From contig LS997564.1 in the NCBI GenBank assembly GCA_000469685.2, positions 19,223,615 to 19,287,614 of the forward strand: a stretch of DNA of 64,000 nucleotides, given 5' to 3'. Source of the stretch: Haemonchus contortus (lineage: Eukaryota; Nematoda; Chromadorea; Rhabditida; Trichostrongylidae). The position numbers and the translations under genes are program-made. Position 1 is the stretch's first letter, and every line of letters begins with the position of its first letter. This document shows, in pieces, positions 1 through 10,999 of the stretch. Under the pieces are notes generated by a model. The model did no database searches, was not told where the DNA came from, and worked only from the letters and a program-made list of their open reading frames with translations.

Positions 1-1
1 G

Positions 2-349
2 GTCAAGGCAGAAATATGCCTAAGCGCGGACGTTTTCACCACCATGGTCGACATGAGACACGTGAGTTTTTAAAGTAAAACGAGTGAAGAGACCACTCTT
101 TTTCAACCCGGGGGATGTTAGGAAAGGGGTCAAATAATCAATTCTTGACCTATCAATAATCCATTGCAGATATTGCGCGGGAAAGTGGCGTTGAGCGAAA
201 GCCACGTGCAGAGGCAGCCAGTCGACGTCTCGCAACCCCAACAACCAGCCCACCGCTCCTCCCATAAGGAAAGGAACCCCTCCGGCACTGAACCCCCTAG
301 GTTCCCCTTCATTTGTTTTGCCTCATTCGTTTTTTTGGGAATCGAATAG
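2..349 (+). CDS. 3' end of an unidentified gene (two exons), cut by the window start
   Basis: Two exons join in phase. Exon A (2-61) ends at the donor GTGAGT (62); exon B (170-349) starts after TCCATTGCAG and runs open to TAG at 347-349. The 108-bp intron is normal for a nematode. Both exons are read in phase 0, giving a tail of about 79 residues that is rich in Gln, Pro, Ser and His in the middle and hydrophobic at the very end. A polyadenylation signal AATAAA lies about 220 bp downstream. The minus-strand frames here are treated as shadows. No family is recognised; the N-terminal part lies outside the window. Confidence 0.5.
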
Positions 350-571
350 CGGTTCCTAATCTTCTATTTCTCAGAAATAGTTGTTCCTTGTTCGCTTTTA
401 TTCTTTTGAACCTCCTCTACCACAACCTCGTTTGGAAGTACCCCAAAACGCTACCTCCACATTGTTGTGTCATTTACTGTTTGTTCTTTTTTTGTGTTGC
501 GATAATTCTTTTTGGTTGTTTACGAGCTGTCACTCGAGAGTTTTGTTATTTTAGACGCGTAACCGAAATGC

Positions 572-577
572 AATAAA
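572..577 (+). terminator. Polyadenylation signal AATAAA
   Basis: A perfect AATAAA hexamer stands about 220 bp after the stop codon of the partial gene at the window start, on the same strand. It is the only canonical hexamer noticed shortly after that stop, so it probably ends that transcript. Confidence 0.4.
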
Positions 578-579
578 AA

Positions 580-1500
580 AAGGTTGCATACGGATTTGAC
601 GTTGATCGATTAATCGGGTAATAACCACGTGATTACTTTGGACCGTACTGCCTGGAAAGAGCGGGCAATACCGACTCATCAACCTAATACAATTTTGAGA
701 GTTGAAATTCCTTAGAGTTGTAGACCATGATTAGAAATATTGCTTGTCACTCATGCTTTGGAGTACGGTAGCCAAACTGCTTACACAGATTACCTTATTT
801 AGGTAGTTGGAGTGAACCTTAAAGATTACGTTCTGTGTTGAAACACCCAACTTCAATTCTTTTATTACAATCACGGGAATATCGTGCGAACGAATAATTC
901 GCGTTGTCAAAGACAGATAGATTTCATGAAAGAATGAATTCAATCCCATAGAATTGTTATCGAATCACCACTGATTGTTGAAGAACAATTAATACCACAA
1001 TGTTTTACAAGAAAAATTATAGAAAAATTACAATTTTCACAAAAACACAAAATCAAAGTTGTCATTGCGGGGAAATCCAATGAGTACGGATGTAATCATT
1101 TGGCTTAGCCGACATATAGGACACTAACTATCCGAGTACAAAGGTAGAATGTGCTTATGCATAAAAACACCCCTTTGATGGGGTTGGGGGTTGGGGCAGA
1201 TTGTATCGAAGGATTCAAAAGAGCTGTAACAAGGAGTTCCAGGAAGCCACATAGTTTCCTGGGCAGGTACCCAATAACCTTTTCTTCACGTAGTCCACAA
1301 TCCATTCATTTCTTCTTACCTAGGGTTGCTCTGGGTGGTCTCACCGCTTCTGGTTCAAGATAAGTGATATTTTGGACCACTTACTAGTAAACAACGATCT
1401 CAGAACAGAAACGATTTCATCATAAAAGAGTAAGGGCGCTACGTTTCATAAAACCCTGCCAACAATATTATAATGCGTAGAAATACTTTTGGCTTCATCT
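580..1500. other. Intergenic stretch without a recognisable gene
   Basis: Short open frames occur on both strands (for example minus 731-949 and 1105-1305), but none has both a good acceptor and a good donor, and none resembles a known protein. A minus-strand GTAAGT near 1384 follows only a short open stretch. Confidence 0.3.
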
Positions 1501-1529
1501 GGCTCAGTTACGGGATCTCCCCATTGAGG

Positions 1530-1720
1530 ATTCCATCCGGAATCCCAGTCACGTTTCAAAAGCGTAGGTGGCCTATACCATGAATTGTGGTGAGAAGGCG
1601 ATGTAAAAGTCGTTTTTTTTGCTTCCGGGTAGTTTTGGTACCTAAGAGGGTAGATGACCCGACCGTCCTATGGGTATCGGCTTGGGTATCAATCCCCGCA
1701 TCATAGGTTCGATAGTGCGT
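1530..1720 (-). repeat. Degraded copy of the tRNA-like SINE family
   Basis: The stretch TTCAAAAGCGTAGGTGGCC followed by TATACCATGAATTG resembles the 'TGTGTATGTGGCCTATACAATC' region of the clearer minus-strand copy near 18.2 kb. A second patch (1660-1720) resembles its 'atatcgatcc' end. Divergence is high, so the borders are guesses. Confidence 0.25.
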
Positions 1721-2529
1721 CACTTTGCTCTCTCTCCCGCTTGGTCACCGCTTTGCTAAGGTTGGTTGGTTACAGAACTCTAGAATCCGTCGAAAAAGTT
1801 GAACGAAGAATGGATTTCCGCACAGAGACATCTAATTTGTACAATACTAGTGACCAGTTCAATGAACGATATACTAGGTATAGAAAGATCAGTGTGAGAG
1901 ATGATTTTGGTAGTCATCAGATCACTATGGCGCATTGCCGATCTTTGAACGCATGGATGTCAACGGCTAGATCAGCAAGAACCTACAAAAAAGATAAAAA
2001 TTATCTAAAAATAATGGCTGTGTTCCCACAAATTGAAGATTGAATTATTTGGAAACCGAAAGAGCATGGTAATGAAAAAGGCTGCAATTCAACTTTGGGC
2101 CCGTACAATGCAGCGAACAATTATGAATTTTTCTGAAGGAATGATAGCAAATGACGATTTGGGTGGGCCTGACACTATTGAAACGCCCCTGCAATATAAA
2201 ACGGGAATTTTGTGCATGGCACGACGTTCCTTCATTGCTTGAGCTAACTCCCGCCTTCCCAAATAGGGATAAATGAGAAAAACCAGGTATTGATCAGTGT
2301 AGTAAGTATATCATACCTGTGTTATAACTCTTAGTCGGTCTGTGGTTGTATCGAGTCGTTGAGTGATTTGCGAATTCAAAGTTGACGTATCGAACTCGAC
2401 ATCTGGGGCTATGTCGGCCTTAAAAAGGAAAATTTCATAGTTCGTGCCAAGGCAAATCCTAAATATTTGTTTACCCAATACATTGACTATTGCATTACGT
2501 ATACTTATGTTATATCAGTTTGCGTGAAA

Positions 2530-2960
2530 AGTATCTTCTGGAACTTCCGCAAAAGTTCTGATTTGTCCAGGGACTTTCTGGAAGCTTCGACGGAACTATT
2601 ATAAAAGGACGGTAATAAAGCATGTCCATGACATATACATATAATATCGCAATCGGTTGACAAGTTCGAGGCTCACCTTCGACCTTTTTGTTTCAGGCTG
2701 CGAAGCATTGGAATGAGAGGGATACAGGACCTCTTAGAAGGGGCTCCATGGTCATATGCTTGACACATACTTCGACAGGTTCATTCAGCAGCGTAGCCGG
2801 ACTTGATCTCGTGAAGAATCAAATGTTACTTATGAGTAGACAGTTCGATTCCATGGTCAAATAAGCAAGGAATAGGCAACCGGATACGTTATGCGCACTC
2901 GTATTGTAGCATCCTTACATAGAAACCACATGAAAGCTTCCAGAAAATCTGTGGAGACTT
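2530..2960. repeat. Dispersed repeat carrying heat-shock-element arrays at both ends
   Basis: The minus strand of 2735-2960 is alignable with the plus strand of about 29030-29260, sharing blocks such as GCATAACGTATCCGG / GCATAACATATCCGG and TGCTTATTTGACC / TGCTTATTGAGCC. Both copies carry an HSE core TTTTCTGGAAGC. The left end of this copy (2530-2610) holds a further HSE array in the opposite orientation, so the two arrays face each other. A short open stretch behind TTTTTGTTTCAG at 2697 lies inside the repeat and is not trusted as an exon. The unit looks like a non-autonomous mobile element, but its termini are not defined. Confidence 0.45.
2535..2606 (+). promoter_or_regulatory. Heat-shock-element arrays plus TATA box
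   Basis: Two arrays of alternating nGAAn/nTTCn units are visible: cTTCt-gGAAc-tTCCg (2535-2549) and a perfect three-unit tTTCt-gGAAg-cTTCg (2575-2589). TATAAAA follows at 2600-2606, 11 bp later. HSF1 trimers bind such arrays, and this spacing resembles small hsp promoters. No heat-shock coding exon follows directly, so function is inferred only from motif layout. Confidence 0.45.
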
Positions 2961-3383
2961 AATATTCTGTTAGTTACTGTAATTTGGCCGCAGCACGCGA
3001 TGCGAAAATCTCAAAGGTTGGCCCGTTTTGGACCATACTTTGTCCTAAGACAGTACTCGAACCGTTGTGAGAAGTTACTTTTAAAGCCATCAAGAAGGCG
3101 AGGGCAAGCGGGGTTTCGGTAGTGTAAGAGTAGGGATAAGAATGAAGCGCCCGAGAAGAACACGAAACACGGCCCATGTTTTGTCCATAACAAGCCGACC
3201 TTGTGAGAATCTTTGGAGAAGTCGAGACCGTAGCGAAATGCTCGGCAGATACCTTCCGCACAAATTAATACACACTAAGGACTATGATTGCAATTTTCAA
3301 AGGATTCAGTGGTTGCTTTTTGTGACAAAATTGGGATGCTCGACGGCTTCTCCTGTTTCTCCCATCCCCCACTAGTCGGATTT

Positions 3384-6300
3384 TCAGGCCAATAATGAGT
3401 TCCGCTTCTTCTTGTGATTGAGCGAGAAGGTCCTACTAACGCCAGGAAGCTCTTCTTGTGGCCAAAAGGGGTTGATATGGGTCCCTTGATTACAATACAA
3501 ATCAAACGTCAACATCATAATATGATAACCATGTTGATGCCTACGTTTGGTTGGATCTAAATTGCTGAAGAATATCGTAATAGTCACCTTTTTCATCCGA
3601 TCGACGTTGTTGTTATCCTCAATCACATTTGTACACATCATTTCTGCGTCCTTTATGACTGTCAACGGCTACAAAACCATCTTCAATCACTCCACATCGT
3701 TTGCGAAGAGACACCGTTGTGATTACTTACCGTGGTAATCATAGTATCTTCAGCCATGTCTGTGCCGCTATCGCTCAAACTATGTGAAGATCGCTTCAAA
3801 TTCGACCTATAAAGAAAAAAGACTATGTATTGCAGCTATCCAATGATCCATCAGGAAATAAAAGGATAGGGGTCATCGAAGCCAATCAATCCCATGATCG
3901 AAATGCGCCGCGCATTCATTTCCGCCCAGCATAGTAGTTCAATGCGTACATTGGCGTTTACAACGAATGTGGTGGCCAGCGGATGAACAAGTCAGCGCTT
4001 TCATCCTCCCAGACAAGTCTAGTATCATATAATCAGCCTAGGAGGAACGCAGACCTGGTTGGCTTGGGCAAATATCGATCCGAAATGGGATACCTGGACC
4101 ATGGGTGCGATACCAATTGTCACTGCACCACCTCCACCTTATCAAAAATGTCTCTTGTAACCAAAAAGGGGCGTGAAAAATTATGGAAAGCACATATTTA
4201 GTTCTGTTCTGAGGGAAAACCCTCGAATATTTCACCCAACTAGTTGTAAGCAACAGCCTCATATCATCGATCATCCCTTCCTTCTCATCACTATCTAAAT
4301 AGCCGCATTAGGTAATCGTCATGAACATTGAACAGAATTCTCAAAGTCAGTCCAAGGACGAGCGGTCACCCAGTAGAGGAACAGTTTGGCCAACGACTGT
4401 CAAAGAAAAAAGTGGAGTTTGGAAGCTAATGCAGCGGATTCAGCAAAAATACTACGGCGTTTCCCTCATCGTTCGTGACCTAGATTTTCACGAAAGCTCA
4501 AATAAGGGCATAGAGAGAGGACATAGATGAGTAAGAGTAGTTTATAGGTGTCTTTTATGACCCGCTTCCCGTTCCTCCATCCCTTTCACCTTTCCTCAGC
4601 TTGTGATGGAAGGGAAGATGATTTTGGTAGAGAAGCTAACCCCCTTACCCTTTATCTTGAAAGGAATTGGAAACTGGGAAAGGATTTGTGAAATAGAAGG
4701 GAAAGGTTGACGAGGAGACCAAGGGCCTAATTTAGAAGAAACTTTTCTTGCTTTTTAGAAATACTATAGAAATACGCAATGGGTTGAAAATCGATCGGGA
4801 GCTATCCTCAGTTGCATAACGGCTTTGGCGAATAAGGACAACCCACACACCTTTTTCGTCTCATTCGCGATGTAGGTGGTGACATTCTCATCTGATCTGA
4901 TGGCGTATGCCCAGCATGTTCCAGACAAAATCGTACGTATACGCTGCTGGAATCGTGACAAAAATTTATTACAAATGAATGACTTTGTTTAACCCTCAGA
5001 ATTACTGGACCCACTTACCCATCAACTCTTTCCATTACGTGAACAAACGCTGTACATGACACGGTGGTTCCCTCAGATTCATAGAATCGAGGCGATTCCG
5101 AGAGGCGACGTCTTTTGAGCATCGGAAATACACGACGACGACACAAAAGGTAGTATTCCTGAAATGCGCTGCTGCATTGTAAACGTGGAATGCGTGGAAG
5201 AAGGAGACGAAGTGAAAAACAGAATCAAAAAGGAATTAAAATCGAAAAAAGGAATAAAAAAAACAAGTGTCCAACCTTATCTTCACCAGAAGGCCCTTCT
5301 TCTGAACCAATATAGCCGCCTTCTGTTCGGGAATCCTCCACCTTTGACAGCCATGCCTAGAAAGATTAATTTCGAATTTTTACATCAGGGAAAATGCAGT
5401 GGCTCCCGCTAGGAAACCTTTTCTCTTCGACATCTACAACCCGTGAACCATAGCTCCTGTGGCCAGGGCGGAACGAAAACAACAGCAACAATACTCAAAT
5501 ATAACCAGCACTACCTCAAGTCCCCCAGATCTTGGCTGTCCAATGTCTATTCTACTCCCTCGGTATGAAGGTGTGGTATAGCCTTGGCCGAGATGGTACA
5601 GCTCTTCATTCAGTCAATGTTTCGGCGTTATCGCCTTCGTCAGGACCTTAGCCATCTTCTCTATTTATTTCTGAGGTCTTGACGAAGGCAATAACGCCGA
5701 AACGTTGACTGAATAAAGTGCTGTACCATCTTGGCCGAGGCTATACCACGCCTTCATACCGAAACTCACACGATGCCAAGATTCATTGAAAATCGTTCAT
5801 GGTCTATCCTACTTAAGACGACATTTATTAACAGACTTTCTCAGTTCTTCCCCATGCCCTTCCACTTTCAACAGTTCGGTTTGCATTTCTTCTATGGATA
5901 TAGGTATACTGTGCGATGCCAAATCTCTAGCAATCCCATGAACAATAACAAAGTAAAAAGCGCGCTGCCAGTCACCCCTCACGGGCAAATAGTACATGCC
6001 AAATACCTTCGCGTACCTGTCGAGTTTCGTTCCAGTAACGAAGAAATATTCGAAAGGTACGCGGATGCTGTAGTACCACATGGGCTACGAGGATTCAGAA
6101 AATTTATTTATTTACATTACTATTCGTGAAAATATTCATTACCATTCACGAAAATATTCAACGTTTAATCCTCTCAATAAATCTAATGACAGTGAAGAAA
6201 CATCGGAGCGTCAGAAACGCAGTTGGTTAGAGTGGGACACGAGCCTACCTTTAGAATAGTGATTCAGCTTTTACCATCTACTGTACCCCCGCTCCGGTAT

Positions 6301-6940
6301 CGGGAAGTTCCCAAACAAGGAACACGAACAGCCTATTGACCAAACTCTGCTAACATTTGCTATGGAGGTAATGGTGATAAGTGTAACGTTGATGGGAATC
6401 AGTCGAAAATACGAAGCCAAGATAAAGGGCAATGTTTCAAGGGTATTTCCTAATTCAAAGTGGACGAGTTTTCGGGCAATCACCGAGAGCTCGTTATTTG
6501 TCTTAGCAAAGTGGTTCTTTGTGGCCGAGAATAAGTGTTTACATGCACTTTGTGACATCTGCGTTGGCATTTTGCGCTTTTACACAAAAATAAAACTATA
6601 ATTTGTTCCACGTGAACTGGAATAGGGTGGAACTGGCAATGAAGGGCGGAGCTGTCACGAGTTGGCGGGAATTGATTCTGTCGCAGAATACACACCCACA
6701 GATCTTTTTTCCTTCAATCTCTTGACCTGGTCGACCAAATTACTATGCCGATTGACTTAGTTTGCGTAGGAAGGATAGAAATAAACAAGAAATTACCTGC
6801 AACTGCGTGCCATCATCAAAAAGTTGTTCCTGTATAGGAGCTGGAGTGCCATGGGAACGCGATACGTGATCACATAACTGTTCGGGTGTCTCCAAATCAC
6901 CACAATGGCAACATGGACATACAATTGAAATCGATGACAT
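3384..6940 (-). CDS. C2H2 zinc-finger protein with a transposase-like DNA-binding module
   Basis: Minus-strand gene with six exons in agreeing phases: 6940-6797 (48 codons, starting ATG), 5356-5276 (27 codons), 5158-5019, 4946-4851, 3806-3731, and 3668-3384 ending at TGA. Exon 1 encodes CPCCHCGDLETPEQLCDHVS, then RSH: a C2H2-like finger. Exons 2-4 encode an AWLSKVE helix, then YYLLCRRR, CTAFVHV and VRFCLEHAGH. This arrangement (F/W-x-x-WL, a Tyr-Cys block, a CxA strand, then H-x-GH) is typical of the small zinc-binding domain found N-terminal to MULE/FLYWCH-type transposases and in host genes derived from them. Donors are GTAATT, GTTGGA, GTAAGT, GTGTGT and GTAAGT; acceptors include TTTTTCAG, TTTCTAG, TTTCAG and TTCCAG. 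The GTTGGA and GTGTGT donors are weak, and the last exon could be shortened by a GTGACT donor. It is probably a nuclear DNA-binding protein, conceivably a domesticated transposase. Confidence 0.6.
3870..4115 (-). repeat. tRNA-like SINE copy inside a zinc-finger-gene intron
   Basis: This matches the minus-strand copy near 18.2 kb in blocks such as GTCAGCGCTTTCATCCTCCC, the 'agacaagtct' patch and ATATCGATCCGAAATGGG. It lies between exons 4 and 5 of the zinc-finger gene and explains part of that roughly 1-kb intron. The B-box end is damaged. Confidence 0.5.
5562..5760. mobile_element. Fold-back (MITE-like) element, about 199 bp
   Basis: The two ends are near-perfect inverted repeats of about 88 bp: the left arm starts GGTATGAAGGTGTGGTATAG and the right arm, read backwards, starts GGTATGAAGGCGTGGTATAG, with only scattered mismatches. 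A short loop (about 5650-5675) separates them. It sits in intron 1 of the zinc-finger gene and can form a long hairpin in the pre-mRNA. No target duplication is obvious. Confidence 0.7.
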
Positions 6941-6950
6941 CTGAAAAATT
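6941..6950 (-). promoter_or_regulatory. Probable spliced-leader trans-splice acceptor
   Basis: AATTTTTCAG immediately precedes the ATG of the zinc-finger gene. The 5' sequence upstream on this strand (7016-7082) gives no in-phase coding exon: the phase that joins has a stop and no ATG. An SL acceptor is therefore the simpler reading, though a 73-bp cis intron starting at GTGAGT (7015) is also possible. Confidence 0.4.
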
Positions 6951-7853
6951 GGCAGTTAAACTACTGAGGTCGAAATCATTCGACGAACACATATATGCCG
7001 ATGTGACCCACTCACGAAGACGAAACAAGGCCGAATAAGTATATATGTACAGTTGAATAAATCTCATAAGATTCAAAGCCATTTATGGAAAATAGAGGGG
7101 ATCTGCTTCGAAAAAGGCGCCCTACTGTGCGTCAATACCTAGCAACGTGCGAGAAAGGGTGATGATTGGACCTAAATTAAGAAGAATTTCCCTGCCAGAG
7201 GTCCTGTGGCTCTCATCACTGAACGAATCTGTACTTCAGCAAGGACTACAGAAGTTACGCCCTTTTTTCCGAGAAAGGAACCATACAGGAAAAAGCCTAA
7301 CTGAAAACAGAGCAGTGACTGAAGAAAGAAATTATTCATGAATGCTGTGAGGCTTCTACATAAGGAACAAATACTGTCTGGGCACTAGCGAGTAGGATCG
7401 AAGTAATAATGAGCCATGAAGAGGCAGTCGATTCGACTACAATGAAAAAGCAAAGATGATTCTTTGGTGAAAAATCAAGAAGCAGAAGCAGCCAATGATA
7501 ATGCCGTCAGAAACCTCGATGGACTTTTCGTCCAGAGCTCCTAATATTGATCATATGATTCAATTTTCACAAGAAAAGAAAATCGTTTAAAGAAACAATC
7601 AGCAATGTACAACGATCTACAGAACTGAGCTTTTTTTCAGAACGATTGAACCCTAGAATGAATTCTTACCAAACAAGAAGCGATTAAAAATTTTATATGA
7701 AAAAAGCTTTGGTAGCTGTTCGGCGAACAAAAGAACCGGTGCTTGTCTACAACGCTCATTTTTTGTTGATAGATGGGTAGAAGAATAGATGGGTATAAAG
7801 GTCAGCCAAACAGGGAAAAACCCAGGAAGAAGTAGGAATAGAGAGATTTTAAT

Positions 7854-8008
7854 GTCCCGTGAATGTGTGACACCGTAGCTCCCTAGTACCCCAACACCCA
7901 CCCCGGGAGCTTCACCCGGGTTACCTGTCTTTTGCGTCATATACGTGACAGGTGTTTTGGAGGCGCTTCAGCATGTGTCTGGGTTACTGTGTCACACATT
8001 CACGGGAC
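7854..8008. mobile_element. Short MITE, 155 bp, with 20-bp terminal inverted repeats
   Basis: Ends are GTCCCGTGAATGTGTGACAC and its reverse complement, which match fully. The flanking bases read TTTTAAT on the left and ATTAAAT on the right, so an A/T-rich target is likely. The interior has no coding sign and contains a short CCCGGG(N)CCCGGG-like patch. No second copy was noticed in the window. Confidence 0.6.
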
Positions 8009-8019
8009 GATTAAATCCG

Positions 8020-9680
8020 TTTTGTCGATGTAGGTGGGTACTACTGTACTCCGCAGGGCACGGTAGCCGCTTAAATGACTGTTCAATGAAAGATTAACGG
8101 AACGTCAAGGTAACAATGCCTCCGAGAAGTAGGAATGGTGACCGGCTCAGACTCAGCAATCTAAATGTTTGAAAGTCTTCACTGAACATTATTTCGAAGA
8201 GGAATTACTTCAGCGATAAAATCAGTACTCTACTTGTTCATGCTTATCAAATTAGCAATCTTTTAGTGGTAAGAAATAACGTACACAAGTTTTCGCTGCC
8301 CTTTTTCACGAACAGAACAGCTAACTTTACTCTTACGATCCCTACTTACTATTTATTTATTTTTATGCAGCATTTGTTTATTCCCTATGAAGAAACAAAT
8401 ACTGTAAAAAATAAATGATTAAGGATGGGAAATGAAAAGTGACGCCTCCATCACATTTACCAGTTAAAGTCAAGGGATCAGATACCTGTTCGGCACATAG
8501 CTGGACCTCCCAAGTCTTCTTGTGCTCCAAGGCTACCTGGGGAGACAAAAAGCAGTGTTATCATACCATTCACCTCATAAGTCATACAAATAAGCATTCA
8601 TAAATTACTGTCATCTGTTGTTATATTACTTTTGTTATTTTTGTTATATTATGTATCATAATATATATTTTACTATGATTGTAAAAGTATTTGTGATGAG
8701 AGTGTTGTGTTTTGATTAAATTTGATTATTTATAACAATTTTGATTTATTTCTAGTTTTAGCGATTAATTTGATCAAATCAAAGCGATCCAGTTCCTGTG
8801 TATTGGATTGTCGAAGAAACGGTAGTCCTGCATCAAATAAGATGAACGCTCCCTTATAGCTGGGTAGTTGGAAATTATGAAGCTCAAACTAATGTATTTC
8901 AGTAATCTACAAGTAATCTAGAGTACAAGCCAGTATTCAAGGTCAGCTTGCTAGTTATGTATATGATAGATGAATATCACAAGGCACCCTGCCAATTCAA
9001 ACCTGATAGCCCACACAAGTGGGTCCTTTATCAAAATTGCAGGGATATCTGAGTGACCAGTTGGACTACAACGGTTCGAGTAGGTTAGTTCACGAGAGCA
9101 AGAGCTTGTGCTCATAATATGATCAATTTTAGAGGGAAAGGCTTGGGATCGGAATGCGATACAGCTGAAGCATTCAGAATGAGGAATTCCAAATTCGATT
9201 TGTTCAACTGTTGAGCTGAAACGGTGGTTCCAGTATATTTGGGAGGCTGCTGTAGTGTAAATATGGCCGCTGTCGCAGAGAATATTTATTCTTTGTTCTT
9301 TCGCCACTGGTGGCTTCCGATGGTAGCGACGAAAATTCTAAATCCTCAATGAAATGTTGTGCTATGCTCGATTAGCATTCCTTTTCCTACAGCGTTCTCT
9401 ATACCCAAATTTTTGCTCAGAAAAATATCTCTCAGGACTCGACCGTTCCGTGACACCTCTCAAATCGCCTAACTTGATCATTTGAAGCTTCTGGCAGGGT
9501 ACTTTCCGAATAAAATAGATTTAAACGGATAATGTAGATCGGCCTGCGCATTTCTTCATGAAGTGAGGGTACACGGGGACAACAGGAGGGAGGGTGGGGG
9601 TCGTATTAAGACTCCAGTCCCATCCGAGGTCAAAGAGTTCAAGAGCCAAACAGCAACAACAATGAAGAAAAATTATAGTT
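8020..9680. other. Gene-poor stretch with an A/T-rich core
   Basis: About 8600-8790 is very A/T-rich (runs of TTATAT and TTTGATT). A 118-codon minus frame (8951-9307) has no supporting splice signals or family resemblance and is not called. No RNA gene or repeat with a second copy in the window was seen. Confidence 0.3.
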
Positions 9681-10499
9681 GACTTCACTGCAAATTCCCC
9701 TGTGATATTTCTTGGATTTGAAGCTTCTGAGGGATTCCGAAACCTACTGGAGAAAGGCTAGTAACGGATGTACGCATTGAAAAAACACAGGGTTCTTTCA
9801 AGTAGAACCACAGGGGTGGGCGAGACCAGGGATATTGCTGTAGCAACTGTTCAAGATAGCCGACAGCGGTTAAGAAATCCATAAGACATCCCCTGGGTTT
9901 CGAAACAAGCTCCATTCGACTTATGATGTCCTTCTCACTGCGACGGTTTCTGTAGGACATCCAGGCTCAGCCATGGTACAACAGCGTTTTCCGCTTCTAA
10001 TTGAGGAACATTGTTAGAAGAGGTATTGACGGCTTATGCTGGAATGAGGCCGCTGAAACATTTACACCAAATAATGGATATGTTAGAAATATGAAAAATG
10101 CTCTGTTAGCTTCCACTCCGCTGACGAATAAAGCCTGATATATTGATTAGCTTCAGGCAGTTCTTGTAAGAGAGCTTGTTTGAGGATTATATAACACATT
10201 CGAGGGCTGGTCACAGTGAACGTGTGGTTATAGTGAGAAGGTATAACAACCCGGCAATTTCCCGAAACCTTCCAGTGGCGGTATCCGTTCTCTTGAGAGC
10301 GTTCCCCTCTCGAAGGAAGGGCCCCAAGGAAAAAAACTGATCCATGCCGTTCACAGAGCCTCAGTGAACAAACTATGTCTTCCTGCAATCGAGGCAGTAG
10401 AAAAAACACGCAAAGCGAGAGGTAGGCTAGTCAAGTAAGCCAAGATACAGAACAGTAAATCTGCAGAGATTAGGAAGCATGGATAGAACACTACGGTGA

Positions 10500-10680
10500 C
10501 TACCACCTTAAATTCTCAAAATATAATAATATTCTTTATTTCGGAATTTCATTATGTATTTTGTATTTTTGTATTTGTATTTATTTATATTATTATTTTT
10601 TATATTTATTGTATTTATTTATTGTATTTTTTTTTTTACAATAATGCCGATACTTAATTTATGATTATTTTAATATATAC
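10500..10680. repeat. Low-complexity A/T-rich tract
   Basis: Degenerate TTATTTATTTGTATTTTT-type repetition, probably slippage-derived intron or intergenic sequence. It abuts the donor of the exon at 10681-10956. Confidence 0.5.
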
Positions 10681-10956
10681 CTGTATTAAAAGTCATTTCA
10701 AAAAAATCGTTCTCAGAATTTTGCCCTAAATTGATTTGAACTTCATCGACATTCACGTTGCACATGAACAATTCATGAAGGTAAACATTCAGTGCAATTA
10801 TTGATAGTGGTCGTTCGATGTACATGAAAGTCCTGTTTACAACCGTGCTGGCAGGGTCTGCTGAAGTGGAATAAAATCTTTCAAATGCAAAAAAATTACT
10901 ACCACTAAATACGCGCCACAGCTTCTGCTCAGACCCAGAATTCTGGAGCAATTTGA
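10681..10956 (-). CDS. Internal exon of an unidentified gene
   Basis: The exon is open for 91 codons between acceptor CCTTGCGCAG and donor CAG|GTATAT. It enters with two bases of a split codon and leaves with one. The peptide includes RVFSGSNFFAFERFY, then VNRTFMYIERPLSIIALNVY and INLGQNSENDFFEM; the pattern suggests alternating beta strands. A faint likeness to the C-terminal strand-rich region of TRAPP-complex subunits was considered but cannot be defended. A phase-compatible terminal exon could follow TGTTTCAG near 10060. No neighbour identifies the gene. Confidence 0.5.
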
Positions 10957-10999
10957 CTGCGCAAGGTGAATATTACGAATTGTATTATGGACCAGCAAA

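Noticed and set aside
20..312. Minus-strand frames of 60-81 codons at the window start
   Set aside because: They are antisense to two plus exons that join in phase with proper splice sites and a downstream AATAAA.
2697..2867. 56-codon plus frame after TTTTTGTTTCAG
   Set aside because: It lies within the heat-shock-element repeat, and the second copy does not keep the frame; probably a decoy acceptor.
7147..7341. 64-codon plus frame and an antisense 43-codon frame behind TCTGTTTTCAG
   Set aside because: The two frames contradict each other; neither has a partner exon. The minus one could be a 5' exon of the zinc-finger gene but does not join in phase to its ATG exon.
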